A stretch of DNA of 64,000 nt, taken from positions 128,287,470 to 128,351,469 of the forward strand of contig CM043962.1 in assembly GCA_014529385.2 (NCBI GenBank). Direction: 5' to 3'. A program made the position numbers and the translations under genes. The DNA is from Adiantum capillus-veneris. Lineage: Eukaryota; Streptophyta; Polypodiopsida; Polypodiales; Pteridaceae. Shown one piece after another: positions 33,885 to 45,370 of this stretch (position 1 is the stretch's first letter; each line of letters starts with the position of its first letter). Under the pieces are notes generated by a model. The model saw only the letters and a list, made by a program, of their open reading frames with translations, had not been told where the DNA came from and searched no databases.

Positions 33885-34877
33885 GCAAGCTCAGGCTGAC
33901 TGCTTCTCTGAGGGCTTACCAGGCGAGTTGCCTCCTTCAAGTCCTAAACATCACATGATTCATTCCCAGTAGTACACCACCGAACTGCCCACCTTACAGA
34001 GTTAGCCGAGCCCATGATAAAGAAACAATGAACCAGAAAGATGGATCTTAGAAAATGTGCATTGATTATAGAATCACTATCAAGAATGGATTCCCTATCC
34101 CAAGAATCAATGATATACTCAACAGAATTCAGGGATCTACTTGCTTTGGCAGAATCTATTTCAAGAGTGGTAATCATCAGATCCAAATTCCTCCTGGAGA
34201 CATCTACACGACAACTTTCGGGACAACTTTTGAGAGTACCGATCATTTGTGGGCACTTTCTTTGACAACATTATCGTCTTTTCCAAGAATGAACCAGAAC
34301 ACAAACACCACCTGTTGCAGATTTTCTAGGCACTACGGAATCATAAATTGGTTATAAATGTGTAAAAGAGCGAGTTTTCTTGCCTAAGATACATTTCTTG
34401 GGATACATCGTCTCAACAGAAGGGGTAAAGAGGGCCCCTGTCAATATTGAGACTATTGGCCTGATTTGAAGAATGTTCATGAGGTTTGAAGCTTATCTGG
34501 GCTTGTGTTTTTATTATCGGCGGCTCATTTGCATAGATAGGTTCACCTTTGCATGTGTTGACTCAAAAAGGAGTTCCCTTTTCTTGGGGACTGACGTAGA
34601 TTGTAGCCTTTAAGACTCAAAAAAGAGAAAAGTGGACTACGGGACCAATGTTGGCCTTGCCAAACGTGCAAAAGCCATTCGAAGTCTTTTGTGATGCTTA
34701 TGGTCCAGTCTGGGAGCAGTCTTCTTGCGAGAAGGCCATGTCATAGCTTACGAGAGCAAGATGTTTTCACGTCATGAACGGGTTGCACAGATTTATGAGA
34801 AAGAGCTTCTGGCAGTTATCCATGCTCTTATGCAATGGCGAGACTATCTTCTCGGGGCTGACTTTACAATCTTTACT
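33885..34877 (+). pseudogene. pol array unit 3
   Basis: Same structure as unit 2, with independent substitutions (for example GRIYFKSG for GRIDLKSG). Longest open piece 34055-34357. Confidence 0.82.
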
Positions 34878-35255
34878 GCAAGCTCAGGTTGATTGCTTCT
34901 CTGAGGGCTTACCAGGCGTTGCCTCCTTCAAGTCCTAAAGATCACATGATTCATTCCCGGTAGTACACCACCGAACCGCCCACCTTATTGAGTTAGTCGA
35001 GCCCATGATAAAGAAATAATGAACCAGAAAGATGGATCAATGTGCATTGGTTATAGAATCACTATCAAGAATGGATTCCCTATCCCAAGGATGGATTATA
35101 TACTCGATAGACTTCAGGGGTCTACTTGCTTTGGCAAAATCGATCTGAAGAGTGGTTATCATCAGATCCAAATTGCTTTTGGAGATGTCTACAAGACAGC
35201 TTTCAAGACCACTTTTGAGAGTACCGATCATTTGTGGGCACTTTCTTTGACAACA
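34878..35255 (+). pseudogene. pol array unit 4 (truncated)
   Basis: Linker and RT up to the codons before the catalytic block (ends near caacattcatgg). Open piece 35019-35315 contains [17 protein letters not shown]. What follows does not belong to the array. Confidence 0.8.
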
Positions 35256-35902
35256 TTCATGGCGATTCTCAGCAGATTCAGCGACCATGGTTCGATGTCC
35301 CATGATGCATCATAGTGGATTCACCACTATGGTTCACAAGTGAGACTTAGTAGGTTCATACGTAGTCCTAGGTAGTACAAAAATCATTCATTCATTCATG
35401 TGTGAAGAGGTTTTTGTCTGTGTCCTCTTCAAAAGCATCTTCAGGTGGTTGTCATTGTCGTCGTCATTTCTTGTTGTCGTTTTTGTCATCTTCATGTCGT
35501 TGGTCCAGTTTGTTGAGAATGCAACCTTCTTGGCTAATCTCGTAATGCACACATACATGTCAAATGTAGTGCTCATTATGTGTGTCCCAATGTGTGTGCT
35601 CATGAGAAAGGTCTTACCTTGATTTTGCAAGGCAGTGTCTAATTGTCGTGTACATGTGTGTAAAGTGCCTTTGTGCACAGGTATTACATACATTTCTTCT
35701 ATGGCTTGTATGAGCCAACCCTTGATGACTGCGGGAATAGAGCCTAGCCAGGTCATTCGATCTTAAAGGAGAACAAAACCATAGGAAGACCTTGGGGCTA
35801 CCAAGAATAGGTGTGATTGATTTGAGCTTCAGTCGAGTGTCGGATATGCTTGAGCTGAATGCGCTGCTATTGTGAATCATGTGAGAACCCGGGCTTGCTC
35901 AA
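35256..35902. other. no gene recognised
   Basis: Mixed sequence with a T/C/G-rich stretch at 35440-35510. Open frames up to about 120 codons exist on both strands but show no domain. The last five bases (ctcaa, 35898-35902) are the left target duplication of element F. Confidence 0.55.
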
Positions 35903-36468
35903 TGTAGCGCGGATAATGTGTCGTGCTCTCTACAGTGTGGGTGCCCCTCAGTGCAATGTGCGTGACAATCTCACTCAAACAAATGGAAACTCTCTCAAAC
36001 AGAATGAAACACAGAAACAATGGATAACAACAGAGACACAACAGTGGACCAGAACATGTGGACTCGACTAGCTCAAAGAACCATGTACAGACTCTGGCGT
36101 GGCAGCACACTCAGCTCCAGCCCAAGACTCACAGGTACAAATGGGGGTGTCGAGGCTCAGATGTGCAGGGATGGTGAAGCAGTGCTCTGTGCAAGACTCG
36201 CTGCTCTCGACGACGATGATGGACCAAAATGAAGCCGATGATGATAATGACCCAACGGCTCATAAATGTCAGCCACCTAAGCCAATCTCCAAAGTGAGTG
36301 GTGGTGGTGACCTGGCCACGATGTCCACTAGACCACCGTCCGTATCCTGCCACGTGTCACTGCCCAGCCCAGCCCACAGAGTCCGTCCAGAGTCCGACTA
36401 GTGTGAACCAGGCCAGACCAACCGTACTAACTGAGTGTCCTGTGAAAGTGACACTGTAGTCTGCTATA
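35903..36468 (-). repeat. 3' LTR of element F (left copy)
   Basis: Matches 40692-41258 almost base for base. On the - strand its start reads TATAGCAG where the other copy has TGTAGCAG, so the terminal TG is mutated. No clear polypurine tract is seen beside it (36469-36500). Confidence 0.92.
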
Positions 36469-36940
36469 GGTTGCCGGCCACAAGACTGCTCACCGCCTCG
36501 GTGAGAGGAAATATTGAAAAACTAGGAGATACTGAAAAAATGTGAAATAAAACCAATCGGTACTGCATGTACATCTTTCTTGAAGCAGGTGCTTGGCCCA
36601 CCCATGCAAGAAATGACTGCAGCTGGCAAGAGAATTCAACTTTGGAGGAGGAGGTTTCTTTACTCGATCACAACACAGGATGGCGGATTCTTATGCAGAG
36701 ATGATGACAAAGAAGTTAAGGAAGTTCCAAGTAGAGTGTGAAGAGCTGCAACAAACTCTTGGCACTTCTCAAGCTGAAAACCAATGAAGTGTAGTCGCTC
36801 TAAAGGAGGCATATGAGAGGTTCTTGAAGGAGTTGCAGAGGCCAGTCGTAGTTGTTGAGGAAGAGCATGAAGGGTTCATGAAGCAGATTGAAATGCAGAC
36901 TTCTTGACACGAAGCAGAATGAAACGCAGACTCCTTGACG
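36469..36940. other. element F 3' region before the minisatellite
   Basis: Non-Gag sequence inside F. On the + strand (antisense to gag) an ATG at 36680 opens a frame MADSYAEMMTKKLRKF... of coiled-coil-like, Glu/Lys-rich composition. TGA at 36785, then the same frame continues open to a stop at 36905. I do not recognise it; it may be a captured fragment or chance. Confidence 0.5.
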
Positions 36941-37448
36941 CTAGGGGCTAGGGGCTAGGGGCGAGGGGCTAGGGGCTAGGGACTAGGGGCGAGGGGCTAG
37001 GGGCTAGGGACTAGGGGCGAGGGGCTAGGGACTAGGGACTAGGGGCTAGGGGCAAGGGACTAGGGGCTAGGGGCGAGGGGCTAGGGACTAGGGACTAGGG
37101 GCTAGGGGCAAGGGACTAGGGGCTAGGGGCGAGGGGCTAGGGACTAGAGGCTAGGGACTAGGGGTGAGGGGCTAGGGGCTAGGGACTAGGGGTGAGGGAC
37201 TAGGGGCGAGGGACTAGAGGCTAGGGGCTAGGGGCAAGGGACTAGGGGCGAGGGGCGAGGGGGAAAGGGGGGCGAGGGTGAGGGCGAGGGCGAGGGGGAG
37301 AGGGGGAGGGTAGGGCGAGGGGAGGGGGAGGGATTAGCTCGAGGGTGAGGGTAGGGGCGAGGGCGAGGGGGAGAGGGGGAGGGTAGGGCGAGGGGAGGGG
37401 GAGGGATTAGCTCGAGGGTGAGGGGGAGATGGGAAGGGTAGGGTGATG
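36941..37448. repeat. G-rich telomere-like heptamer minisatellite
   Basis: 36941-37260 consists of about 45 heptamers of the types ctagggg, ctaggga, cgagggg and caaggga on the + strand, partly ordered in 28-bp groups. 37261-37448 continues with longer G-rich units; a 73-bp segment containing ggattagctcgaggg is present twice (37331 and 37404). The spacing of G3-G4 runs every seven bases is favourable for G-quadruplexes on the + strand. The proline-rich open frame on the - strand here (37228-37720) is a by-product. Confidence 0.93.
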
Positions 37449-37720
37449 GGTAGGGTGCAAATAAAGAGCACGCAGCTATCATGAGCAAGAGAGATATCAT
37501 GATCTTGGAATTCATCTTGCAGGACGGGTTCGGTGAAGGGAGTTTGTTAGACACAGAGGAGAGCTTTGTTCTGGTCTGAGAAGCAGACACCAAAGGGGTT
37601 GATGTTTGAAGGGGAGTAAACTGTTGTAGAAGAGATTTCTTACAGCTTTTATGCTTCTTCATAGGCTCAGGCGGCACATTAGATTGAGTTGCTGTGGAAT
37701 CATTTGAAGAGGGTGTTCCT

Positions 37721-40255
37721 TCAGGCAAAGAGTGAATAGAGACTCCATAACGAGGCATAGAGTAGGTCTTCATCTGACCCATCCGGCGGAGTAGGTTGTT
37801 CCAGTTCGGGATTGGACTCCATGGACAGGGAACTATGATGCACCACCGGATCCATTCCGCCTTCAAGGCGAATCGGTTGCATTGGGGAGCCAGGGGTTCG
37901 TATCCACATTGCATCGTTTCCCCAATCATGTAGTGCTTTCGTGTGTCGTAGCCATGGTCTGCCAATGAGCAATGGGAAGCCGCCTTCTACCTGGGGAAGG
38001 TGGCGAACCACCACAAAATCCAAGCTGAAGGTGAAATCTTGAACCTGCAGAGGCACCTTTTCTACAATGCCCAAGGGGTAGACAGTCCTCTGGTCGGCCA
38101 AAGTCACTGTGAATGGGGCAGGCCTAGTGGGCTGGAGACCCAATGCCAGCATAGTGAATTCAGGCATCAGGTTGATACCCGACCCACCATCTACTATGAC
38201 CCCTGAGAATTCGCGGCTCATAATAGAAACGGTTAGACGCGGACTCCTGTAATCAGTAAGTGAAGCTTCGGGATAGGATATCATGTAGGATTCGGAGGGC
38301 TGCACTGGGAGGTGCCCGCCACTAGACCCTGCACCAGGGTACAGAGATTGAATGATGGCAAGGGTGTCACTTCGAAAATTTGCATCAAGTCGAAGCATGT
38401 CATACAATGACACTTGCTGAAAGGTATTCTTCAATATAGTCTCTGCTGTAGGTTTTTCTCTTGGGATCAGTGTCTTCTCAGTTTCCTTGATCTTTTGTAA
38501 GTCAGCAACTGCTTCTAAGAAAGCCCCATCAATATCGGAGAGCATAGTAAAAGATCCTTTCGTAGCACTAGGGGATGGCATGTCAGCTGTTGGAGGAGGT
38601 GTAGGCATTGGGGAGGAAAGGGCTGTACCTGCTGGAAGATTGAGGCCGAGGGCTGCCCTCTGAGCTCGTGTGAGGACACCAGCTGGCTCCTCTACCAACT
38701 GCAACTTGTCTTGAGAGGCAATCATATGGGCAGAAAGTGGTGGCTTGGGGTTGGTACTAACTGCTATCAAATTGATCTTGGGAAAGGTGAATTCAGGTTG
38801 GCTCTGACTTGGGCTCGCAGAGGTAGAGGCGCGTTGTTTTGGACAATCCTTAGTGTAGTGATCCTGAGCCTCAGGGCAAAGTTGGCACGGAGGAGAGCCT
38901 TCTGGCAGAGGGCATTTGCTCTGATAATGCCCATACTCTCCACATCTGTAGCATAAAATGGGCCGATTGGAGGGACGGAACGGCGGACGAGGTGGTTGTT
39001 GCATGGAGTTTGAGGGTGACATGTAGAAGCTCTGAGGGGTTGAGGGAGCATTAGCATGATAAAAATTGGGAGATGCGAAGTTGTTGTGCATACCTTGCAT
39101 AGGAGGTGTTGTCAGCAGAGGTGGCATAGGGTGTTGATGACCATAGGGTGAAACCATGCTGGATGTAGGTGTCAACCCTTGTTGAAGGTTGGGGGCGAGG
39201 CTCTCTTGTAGTTGCCGCATTCCCTTCAGATAATAGCACTCTTTGTCATCATGGCCAAGCTTCTCGCAGAAATGGCAGTAAGCTCGAAGTCGGCAATCCT
39301 GAGAAGGATGCCCTGGAGATCGACATGAGCTACACCATACCATAGCCTTAGTCTCCTGCTGAGACCTGAGCTCTTCTAGCTCTCTTTTAAGTTGATCATA
39401 AGCCTCTTGATGTGGGGGCTTCTTCTGTCTAAGAGAGAAGGATCTCTCTTCCTGAAGGGCCCGCTGTAACTTTAGAGCTTCCAGTTCCCTGCGTAAAGAA
39501 GTCAAGGGGTCTGATGGACTATCCACGAGTACAATGGCAGTCTCTACCTGAGGAGAGTCAGTGAACAGCTTCCTAGCTCCCTCTATTCTAGTAGCAGCAG
39601 CAACAAAATCCTCCAGAGTGGCTTCAAGACAGAGACTTTCTCTGAGCTTTTGTTGAGAAGTCTTAGGCAGAGCCTTCTCTACCCACTTCTTCACCATAAA
39701 TTCTCCTGGTTGCTGAGGCAGCTTGGCGACCAGGGACTTTGTTCTGGTCATGAGCTCGGCAAATGTCTCCTTGGGCTGGAGCAACAGGTTGGCCAACTCA
39801 TCTAGAATCTTTTCTTGATAATCCCTTGGTCGGAAAGCTTCACAGAACTGCTGTCTTAACATAGTCCAAGTAGCAAAGTGGTTTTCAGCAAACTGACTGT
39901 ACCATTTATCTACAAGACCATCCAAGGTGGACGGAAAGAGCACAAGGTAGGCGTCTTCTCTATTGAGGCCACGACCTTTGCAAAGAGAAACAAACCTCCG
40001 AGCATGGTCATCAGCATCCTCTGTGGAGAGACCCTTGAAGGTAGGGAACTTGATGTTCACCTTGGCCAGAACACTAGTGAGCTCCTCCATGGCCTCTTGC
40101 TCCTGAGCCTGTTGCTCACTAGCTTGCTGTAACAAAATGGGGGAGAGCCTTACCGGAGAAGGTGAGGAGGAGGATGTAGAACCGGTTGAAGGAATGGAGG
40201 GAGCTGTATGTGTAGGTATGGGTGATGGTGTTAATATACTTCTACTGGGTACCAA
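37721..40255 (-). CDS. element F Gag-protease polyprotein, 844 aa
   Basis: Intact frame from ATG 40255. Residues 1-60: Ser/Pro-rich. About 65-240: Gag domain (FPTFKGLSTEDADDHARRF, LVLFPSTLDGLVDKWYSQF, RQQFCEAFRPRDYQEK). About 240-330: charged helical linker. About 300-470: three or four Cys-rich knuckles, CSSCRSPGHPSQDC and CHFCEKLGHDDKEC side by side, later CYRCGEYGHYQSKC and CQLCPEAQDHYTKDC. About 680-800: retropepsin-like domain with IVDGGSGINLMPE (Asp-Gly-Gly), TLADQRTVYPLGIVE and FPLLIGRPWLR, resembling proteases of plant non-chromovirus Ty3 (Athila/Tat) elements. The frame ends without any RT. Role: particle assembly and polyprotein processing. The open frame in a young element suggests it is functional. 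Confidence 0.9.
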   Translation of the reverse strand: MVPSRSILTPSPIPTHTAPSIPSTGSTSSSSPSPVRLSPILLQQASEQQAQEQEAMEELTSVLAKVNIKFPTFKGLSTEDADDHARRFVSLCKGRGLNREDAYLVLFPSTLDGLVDKWYSQFAENHFATWTMLRQQFCEAFRPRDYQEKILDELANLLLQPKETFAELMTRTKSLVAKLPQQPGEFMVKKWVEKALPKTSQQKLRESLCLEATLEDFVAAATRIEGARKLFTDSPQVETAIVLVDSPSDPLTSLRRELEALKLQRALQEERSFSLRQKKPPHQEAYDQLKRELEELRSQQETKAMVWCSSCRSPGHPSQDCRLRAYCHFCEKLGHDDKECYYLKGMRQLQESLAPNLQQGLTPTSSMVSPYGHQHPMPPLLTTPPMQGMHNNFASPNFYHANAPSTPQSFYMSPSNSMQQPPRPPFRPSNRPILCYRCGEYGHYQSKCPLPEGSPPCQLCPEAQDHYTKDCPKQRASTSASPSQSQPEFTFPKINLIAVSTNPKPPLSAHMIASQDKLQLVEEPAGVLTRAQRAALGLNLPAGTALSSPMPTPPPTADMPSPSATKGSFTMLSDIDGAFLEAVADLQKIKETEKTLIPREKPTAETILKNTFQQVSLYDMLRLDANFRSDTLAIIQSLYPGAGSSGGHLPVQPSESYMISYPEASLTDYRSPRLTVSIMSREFSGVIVDGGSGINLMPEFTMLALGLQPTRPAPFTVTLADQRTVYPLGIVEKVPLQVQDFTFSLDFVVVRHLPQVEGGFPLLIGRPWLRHTKALHDWGNDAMWIRTPGSPMQPIRLEGGMDPVVHHSSLSMESNPELEQPTPPDGSDEDLLYASLWSLYSLFA

Positions 40256-40691
40256 AGGTTGGCGTCGTCTGTGGTAGTACTTCTAGGGGCTCAGTAGTGC
40301 GCTTTGACGCTCTAATGATCGCCTTGTATGTGTCATGCAGTAACCACCACCCCAACCAAGCTTTGGGCAAGAAGAACTTCACCTGGTTGAACAGTGGACT
40401 AGACTCTACTAGACCAGGCGAGTGACTAGACCAACTGTCCTGGACCCGGACGAGAAGGACTTGACCAAGGACGAGGAGGACTAGACCAGGACGAGGACTG
40501 GGTGGACCAGGGTGAGAGAGGACTGGACAAGCAAGGTGAGACTAGACCAGCTAGATTAAGCTGTCTAGGGTGAAACTGGACCAAACCAGCATAGGCGAGA
40601 CGAAGAAAAACCAGCTAGTTGCTTTACTTGTACTCAATAGAGAGTGAGACTTCAATTGAGGTCCCACCGTGATTGCCAAAATGAGAGCACC
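40256..40691 (-). other. element F 5' leader
   Basis: 436 bp between the 5' LTR and the gag ATG. No good primer-binding site adjoins the LTR (- strand reads GGTGCTCTCATTTTGGC). Internally, the + strand carries a loose repeat of agactagaccag/gacgaggac phrases (40430-40620). Confidence 0.6.
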
Positions 40692-41258
40692 TGTAGCGCG
40701 GATAATGTGTCGTGCTCTCTACAGTGTGGGTGCCCCTCAGTGCAATGTGCGTGACAATCTCACTCAAACAAATGGAAACTCTCTCAAACAGAATGAAACA
40801 CAGAAACAATGGATAACAACAGAGACACAACAGTGGACCAGAACATGTGGACTCGACTAGCTCAAAGAACCATGTACAGACTCTGGCGTGGCAGCACACT
40901 TAGCTCCAGCCCAGGACTCACGGGTACAAATGGGGGTGTCGAGGCTCAGATGTGCAGGGATGGTGAAGCAGTGCTCTGTGCAAGACTCGTTGCTCTCGAC
41001 GACGATGATGGACCAAAAATGAAGCCGATGATGATAATGACCCAACGGCTCATAAATGTCAGCCACCTAAGCCAATCTCCAAAGGGAGTGGTGGTGGTGA
41101 CTTGGCCACGATGTTCACTAGACCACCGTCCGTATCCTGCCACGTGTCACTGCCCAGCCCAGCCCACAGAGTCCGTCCAGAGTCCGACTAGTGTGAACCA
41201 GGCCAGACCAACCGTACTAACTGAGTGTCCTGTGAAAGTGACACTGTAGCCTGCTACA
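40692..41258 (-). repeat. 5' LTR of element F (right copy)
   Basis: 567 bp, - strand TGTAGCAGGC...GCGCTACA. Pair of 35903-36468 with about 98% identity by eye. Confidence 0.92.
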
Positions 41259-42049
41259 CTCAAGACGAGGAATGTGCAAGGTTTGATGCTGTGGGAAATA
41301 GTGCTTCCATTGTGAAATTCAAATAAAGAATTAAAAACAAAAAAAAGAAGCTTTGCCGACTGTATTAAATGACACACAGAAAAGCAGTAAATGACAAAGC
41401 AATTGATGTCCGCAGGGCAGGCAGATGAACTTCCCGTTGAGTGAATTCTCTTTGTGCCGATTGAAGGGTAGGTTTGTCGACAACAGAGCTGAGGGCTACG
41501 TAGATTGCAGCAAGTGGGATTAAGATAGGGTGTTGACGGGTTGCACAACGTGAAGAGTAGATTTCTGTCGGTTGGCATAAGTATTTCGAGAGGTTGCACC
41601 CTCTTGCTATTACAGGCTGAAGGGCAATGAGAGCGCGCAGGGGATGGGGCAGCGCGCGCAGCGCGAAGGGGATTTGGGGGGGGGGGATGGGAAGGGGAAG
41701 CAAGGGTGTGCAGGTGGAGCAGGTGAGCAGCAGCGAGCAGTCCATATAAAAATTAAGTTGGAACAACTTATTAAATAAGTTTTCTTTAACTTAGGCCACT
41801 CAGCTAAGTCCCTTAAGTTCTTCTGCTGCTTCTTTCACTAGGGTTGGCCCTTCCGTCGGCTGTCCTCTAGGCCATGCGATGTCATCAATTTGTGACAAGA
41901 CACACTAAAGGGAACTCAAGAAAAAATAACATGCCTCTAGCGTGTATGAGGGTGTCCCCTTTATTTATTTCTCCAATCAAAGCCACAACTATGTGATAAG
42001 TTCTATCACATCCATTAGAGCTTGTTCACAAGGTTCAGATTTCATTTGA
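41259..42049. other. no gene recognised
   Basis: Starts with the right target duplication of F. Contains a G-rich patch with alternating gcgcgc (41630-41700, G10 run) and AT-rich sequence (41740-41800). Open frames on the - strand (41147-41599, 41365-41766) show no domain. Confidence 0.5.
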
Positions 42050-43297
42050 AGCGAGTGCTCAAGATAGAGAGATCATCAGATGCTTTAGATTGCCAACCCA
42101 TCTACAGATTAGCAAGATCATCAGACATGATCTCATTCAGCTGGACACTAGGAGGACTTGTCTGTCTTCATTACATGAGTTAGGGACGAAGATGGCTTTC
42201 TATTGAGACCATCTTCTCCGTACGATGGATGATGGGTTTATCTCACGCCCCAAGTATGGACACCCACCTATCTCATGGCATTAGTAACACATCTCATGGC
42301 ATTAGATGTATTACTGGTCAGCTACGCACCTCATCTCCTACAGAGGGATACCCCTAGAGGAGAGATTATGCCAAGTTTTCCAGAGAGCCAGAGAAAGAGG
42401 AGCACTATATTTGCCAATTCACATCATACTATGAGATCCACGGGCATTATCATTGCTTATTTAGAGAGGACTTTGGCACCTTATCCCACATCATGGATTA
42501 CTATGATCAAGTGCGTAGGTCTCTTCTTGTTGGATATGCGTAGTCTCAGAGACTATCCTTAGGAGCAAAGGACCTACACGTAGAGGATCCATACAGAGGC
42601 AGATCACTACTTTTTATAGAGGGACTACACAAGATGGCCCACCACAGGGTACACCCAGTCACACCCTCATTGGGGCATCCTTCTTGAGCGAGCCATCGAG
42701 CTTGGCCGCTCGCGACGCTCAAGGGTGCAAGGATCTTCACACCATAGTAGACAAGGTCTACATCGGAGGCTACGAGGCCTCATTGAGCAAGTTGCAACAT
42801 CAAGCATCCCCCCCCCCCCCCCAAGAGCTTACCATAGAGAACATTTAGGCCATATTGCAAAGACCCATGAGAGAGTTCATGGGATGATCACCATTGTCTA
42901 CTTTCTCCATTGTGCACCTCATTAGCCCTCGTGTGATGTACCCCACCCCATGTGTTTTGAGCTGATGTATTATGAGGATGTAGGATAGGCTTACGTACCT
43001 GCCACTCTTGGTACCCTTATCATAGTTACAGGAATGGCCATTTTCAGGTCTCCGTTCCCCATTCCAATTCCAACTCCCCATTCTGAATCCACGTTCCATG
43101 TTTTAGATGTGAGTTTCCGTATACAGGGAATGGCATTTCATACCCGTTGTCGTTTGCCGTTCCCTTCCCGTTTCGGGTGACTGACCCTTATTTAATTTGA
43201 TGTTTATGTTCCCCAAACAGTGCACTAGAGTCACACATGGATGTATCCTTTTGGCCTCATAGGTATTATGGCCTCATGAAGACGTTAATATAACATT

Positions 43298-43300
<3 letters not shown>
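42050..43300 (+). pseudogene. LINE copy L1, 5'-truncated C-terminal ORF2 and 3' UTR
   Basis: Divergent copy of the LINE seen in L2-L7: the segment with acgaagatggctttctattgag and acccacctatctcatgg aligns with 48250-48420 of L2. It ends with the family 3' terminus (cctcatgaagacgttaatataacatttca) right before (TC)n. A C16-type homopolymer run sits near 42808-42822. The MITE at 43021-43183 interrupts its 3' UTR. Confidence 0.78.
43021..43183. mobile_element. hAT-like MITE, 163 bp
   Basis: Flanked by a perfect 8-bp duplication acccttat (43013-43020, 43184-43191). The left end CATAGTTACAGGAATG is nearly the same as that of the 698-bp hAT-like element at 31082 (CATAGTTACCCGGAATG). The right end reversed is CAGTCACCCGAAACGGGAA. 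It has the same GGAA/GTTCC-rich interior. Too short to encode anything. Confidence 0.8.

Positions 43301-43370
<70 letters not shown>
43301..43370. repeat. (TC)n tail of LINE L1
   Basis: 70 bp of pure TC repeat directly after the L1 3' terminus and directly before SINE unit 1. Confidence 0.95.
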
Positions 43371-44449
<1,079 letters not shown>

Positions 44450-45340
44450 ATGAGAAAGCAAAATAGCAAGGATGACCCGATGGAGGATGCCATCCAAAAG
44501 TGCAAAGAAGAATTGAGCGAGTCCGTCAGCAAGATCAACCGTCACCTCTTAGGTACTATTAATGAACTCAACGCACGAGTGGTAGTACAGGAAAGCACGA
44601 TACACACACTCGAGGATCGTGTGAAGGCCCAAGATGAGGAAATCGCACTACTCAAGAAAGAGCTTGCAGAGGTGCGATCGGAGAATGTCCTCGAAGAAGA
44701 AGAGCTTCAACCCTCTGTCATTGAAGAGCTTAACACGATTAAGGAACAAGTGCGAGCCATCAAAGAAGGTGAGGAGTAACAAAAAGAAATGACGACCTCG
44801 TGGGTAGATGTCATCACAAAGACCCAACAAAAAGCAAAAAAGGCCGAAAAATGGATCGAGATTGTCAAGAAAGGGAAAGGCAAGGAAATAACCCCCACCC
44901 CCACACCAACCACCGTCAACTTGACACTAGAAGAGGAGAAAAGGAGACGTGTGCGGGCCTTACACGTGAGGGTATGTGGCCTCAGAGACCAAGATAATGT
45001 GGATAAAGAGGTGAAAGAACTCATGACTCTGGTGGGAGTCAACGAGCAAACGCGTACAAGGGCTTGGAGAGTGGGCACTAAGAAAAGTGGGAGCAACGGA
45101 GAAACCTCGAAGGAAAGGCCATTCATTCTCCGCTTCCCCTCCATGGAAGCCAAGAAGGATTTCCTGAAGAAGAGACCGACCCTAAAGAAGACTGGCATCT
45201 TTCTTGGAGATGACCTCACCCTCTCGCAGATTGCTCAGATGCAAGAAGTAATGCCGGAAATTAGAGCAGCAAGGGAAAAGGGGAAGATTGCTTCTTACAA
45301 GGATGGAGAGGTGGTGGTATTGGATCGACGCTCCGCATGA
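44450..45340 (+). pseudogene. LINE L2 ORF1 protein, one nonsense codon
   Basis: Same frame before and after a TAA at 44777-44779. In L7 the same place has a sense codon (EEEKQNVAKTSSW), so the stop is a mutation. Residues about 1-110: heptad-rich coiled coil ([33 protein letters not shown]). About 150-290: Lys-rich linker, then a region with LHVRVCGLRDQDNVDKEVKEL and FILRFPSMEAKKDFLKKRP that looks like an RRM-type RNA-binding fold. Expected role: trimeric RNA chaperone that coats LINE RNA. Start at ATG 44450, 26 bases after the GA tract. Confidence 0.83.
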
Positions 45341-45370
45341 CGGTGCGAGAACTATGGGACCACACTAAAG

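Larger units (their letters stand above)
32107..35255 (+). repeat. tandem array of RT/RNase H segments (about 994-bp unit)
   Basis: The junction phrase gcaagctcaggctga falls at 32891, 33885 and 34878, giving periods of 994 and 993 bp. Each unit reads pre-RT linker (FSEGLPGELPPSS), RT ([52 protein letters not shown]) and the first part of RNase H (FCDAYG, YEKELLAVIHAL), then jumps back to the linker. Four units are seen, the first lacking its left part and the last ending after about 380 bp. All share the same internal deletions, so a decayed pol segment was amplified as DNA. Confidence 0.88.
35903..41258 (-). mobile_element. LTR element F, gag-protease only (non-autonomous)
   Basis: 5.36-kb element with 566/567-bp LTRs and a perfect 5-bp target duplication ctcaa (35898-35902, 41259-41263). 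The LTRs differ at only about nine bases and one indel, so it is the youngest LTR insertion here. The single long frame (37721-40255, - strand) encodes Gag and protease. No RT, RNase H or integrase is found between the LTRs. A G-rich minisatellite fills much of the 3' region. Such elements must borrow pol from a partner; none of the other elements in the window has matching LTRs. Confidence 0.93.

Noticed and set aside
36941-37260. Interstitial telomere
   Set aside because: Heptamers are ctagggg-type and not the plant telomere tttaggg, they vary, and they lie inside an LTR element.
37228-37720. Proline-rich C-terminal frame after the F protease
   Set aside because: It arises from the G-rich minisatellite in another frame; composition is driven by the repeat.
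40259-40278. ttggcgtcgtctgtgg, similar to leader/primer sequences of plant Ty3 elements
   Set aside because: It is on the strand opposite to element F's coding direction and not next to an LTR end, so chance is likelier.
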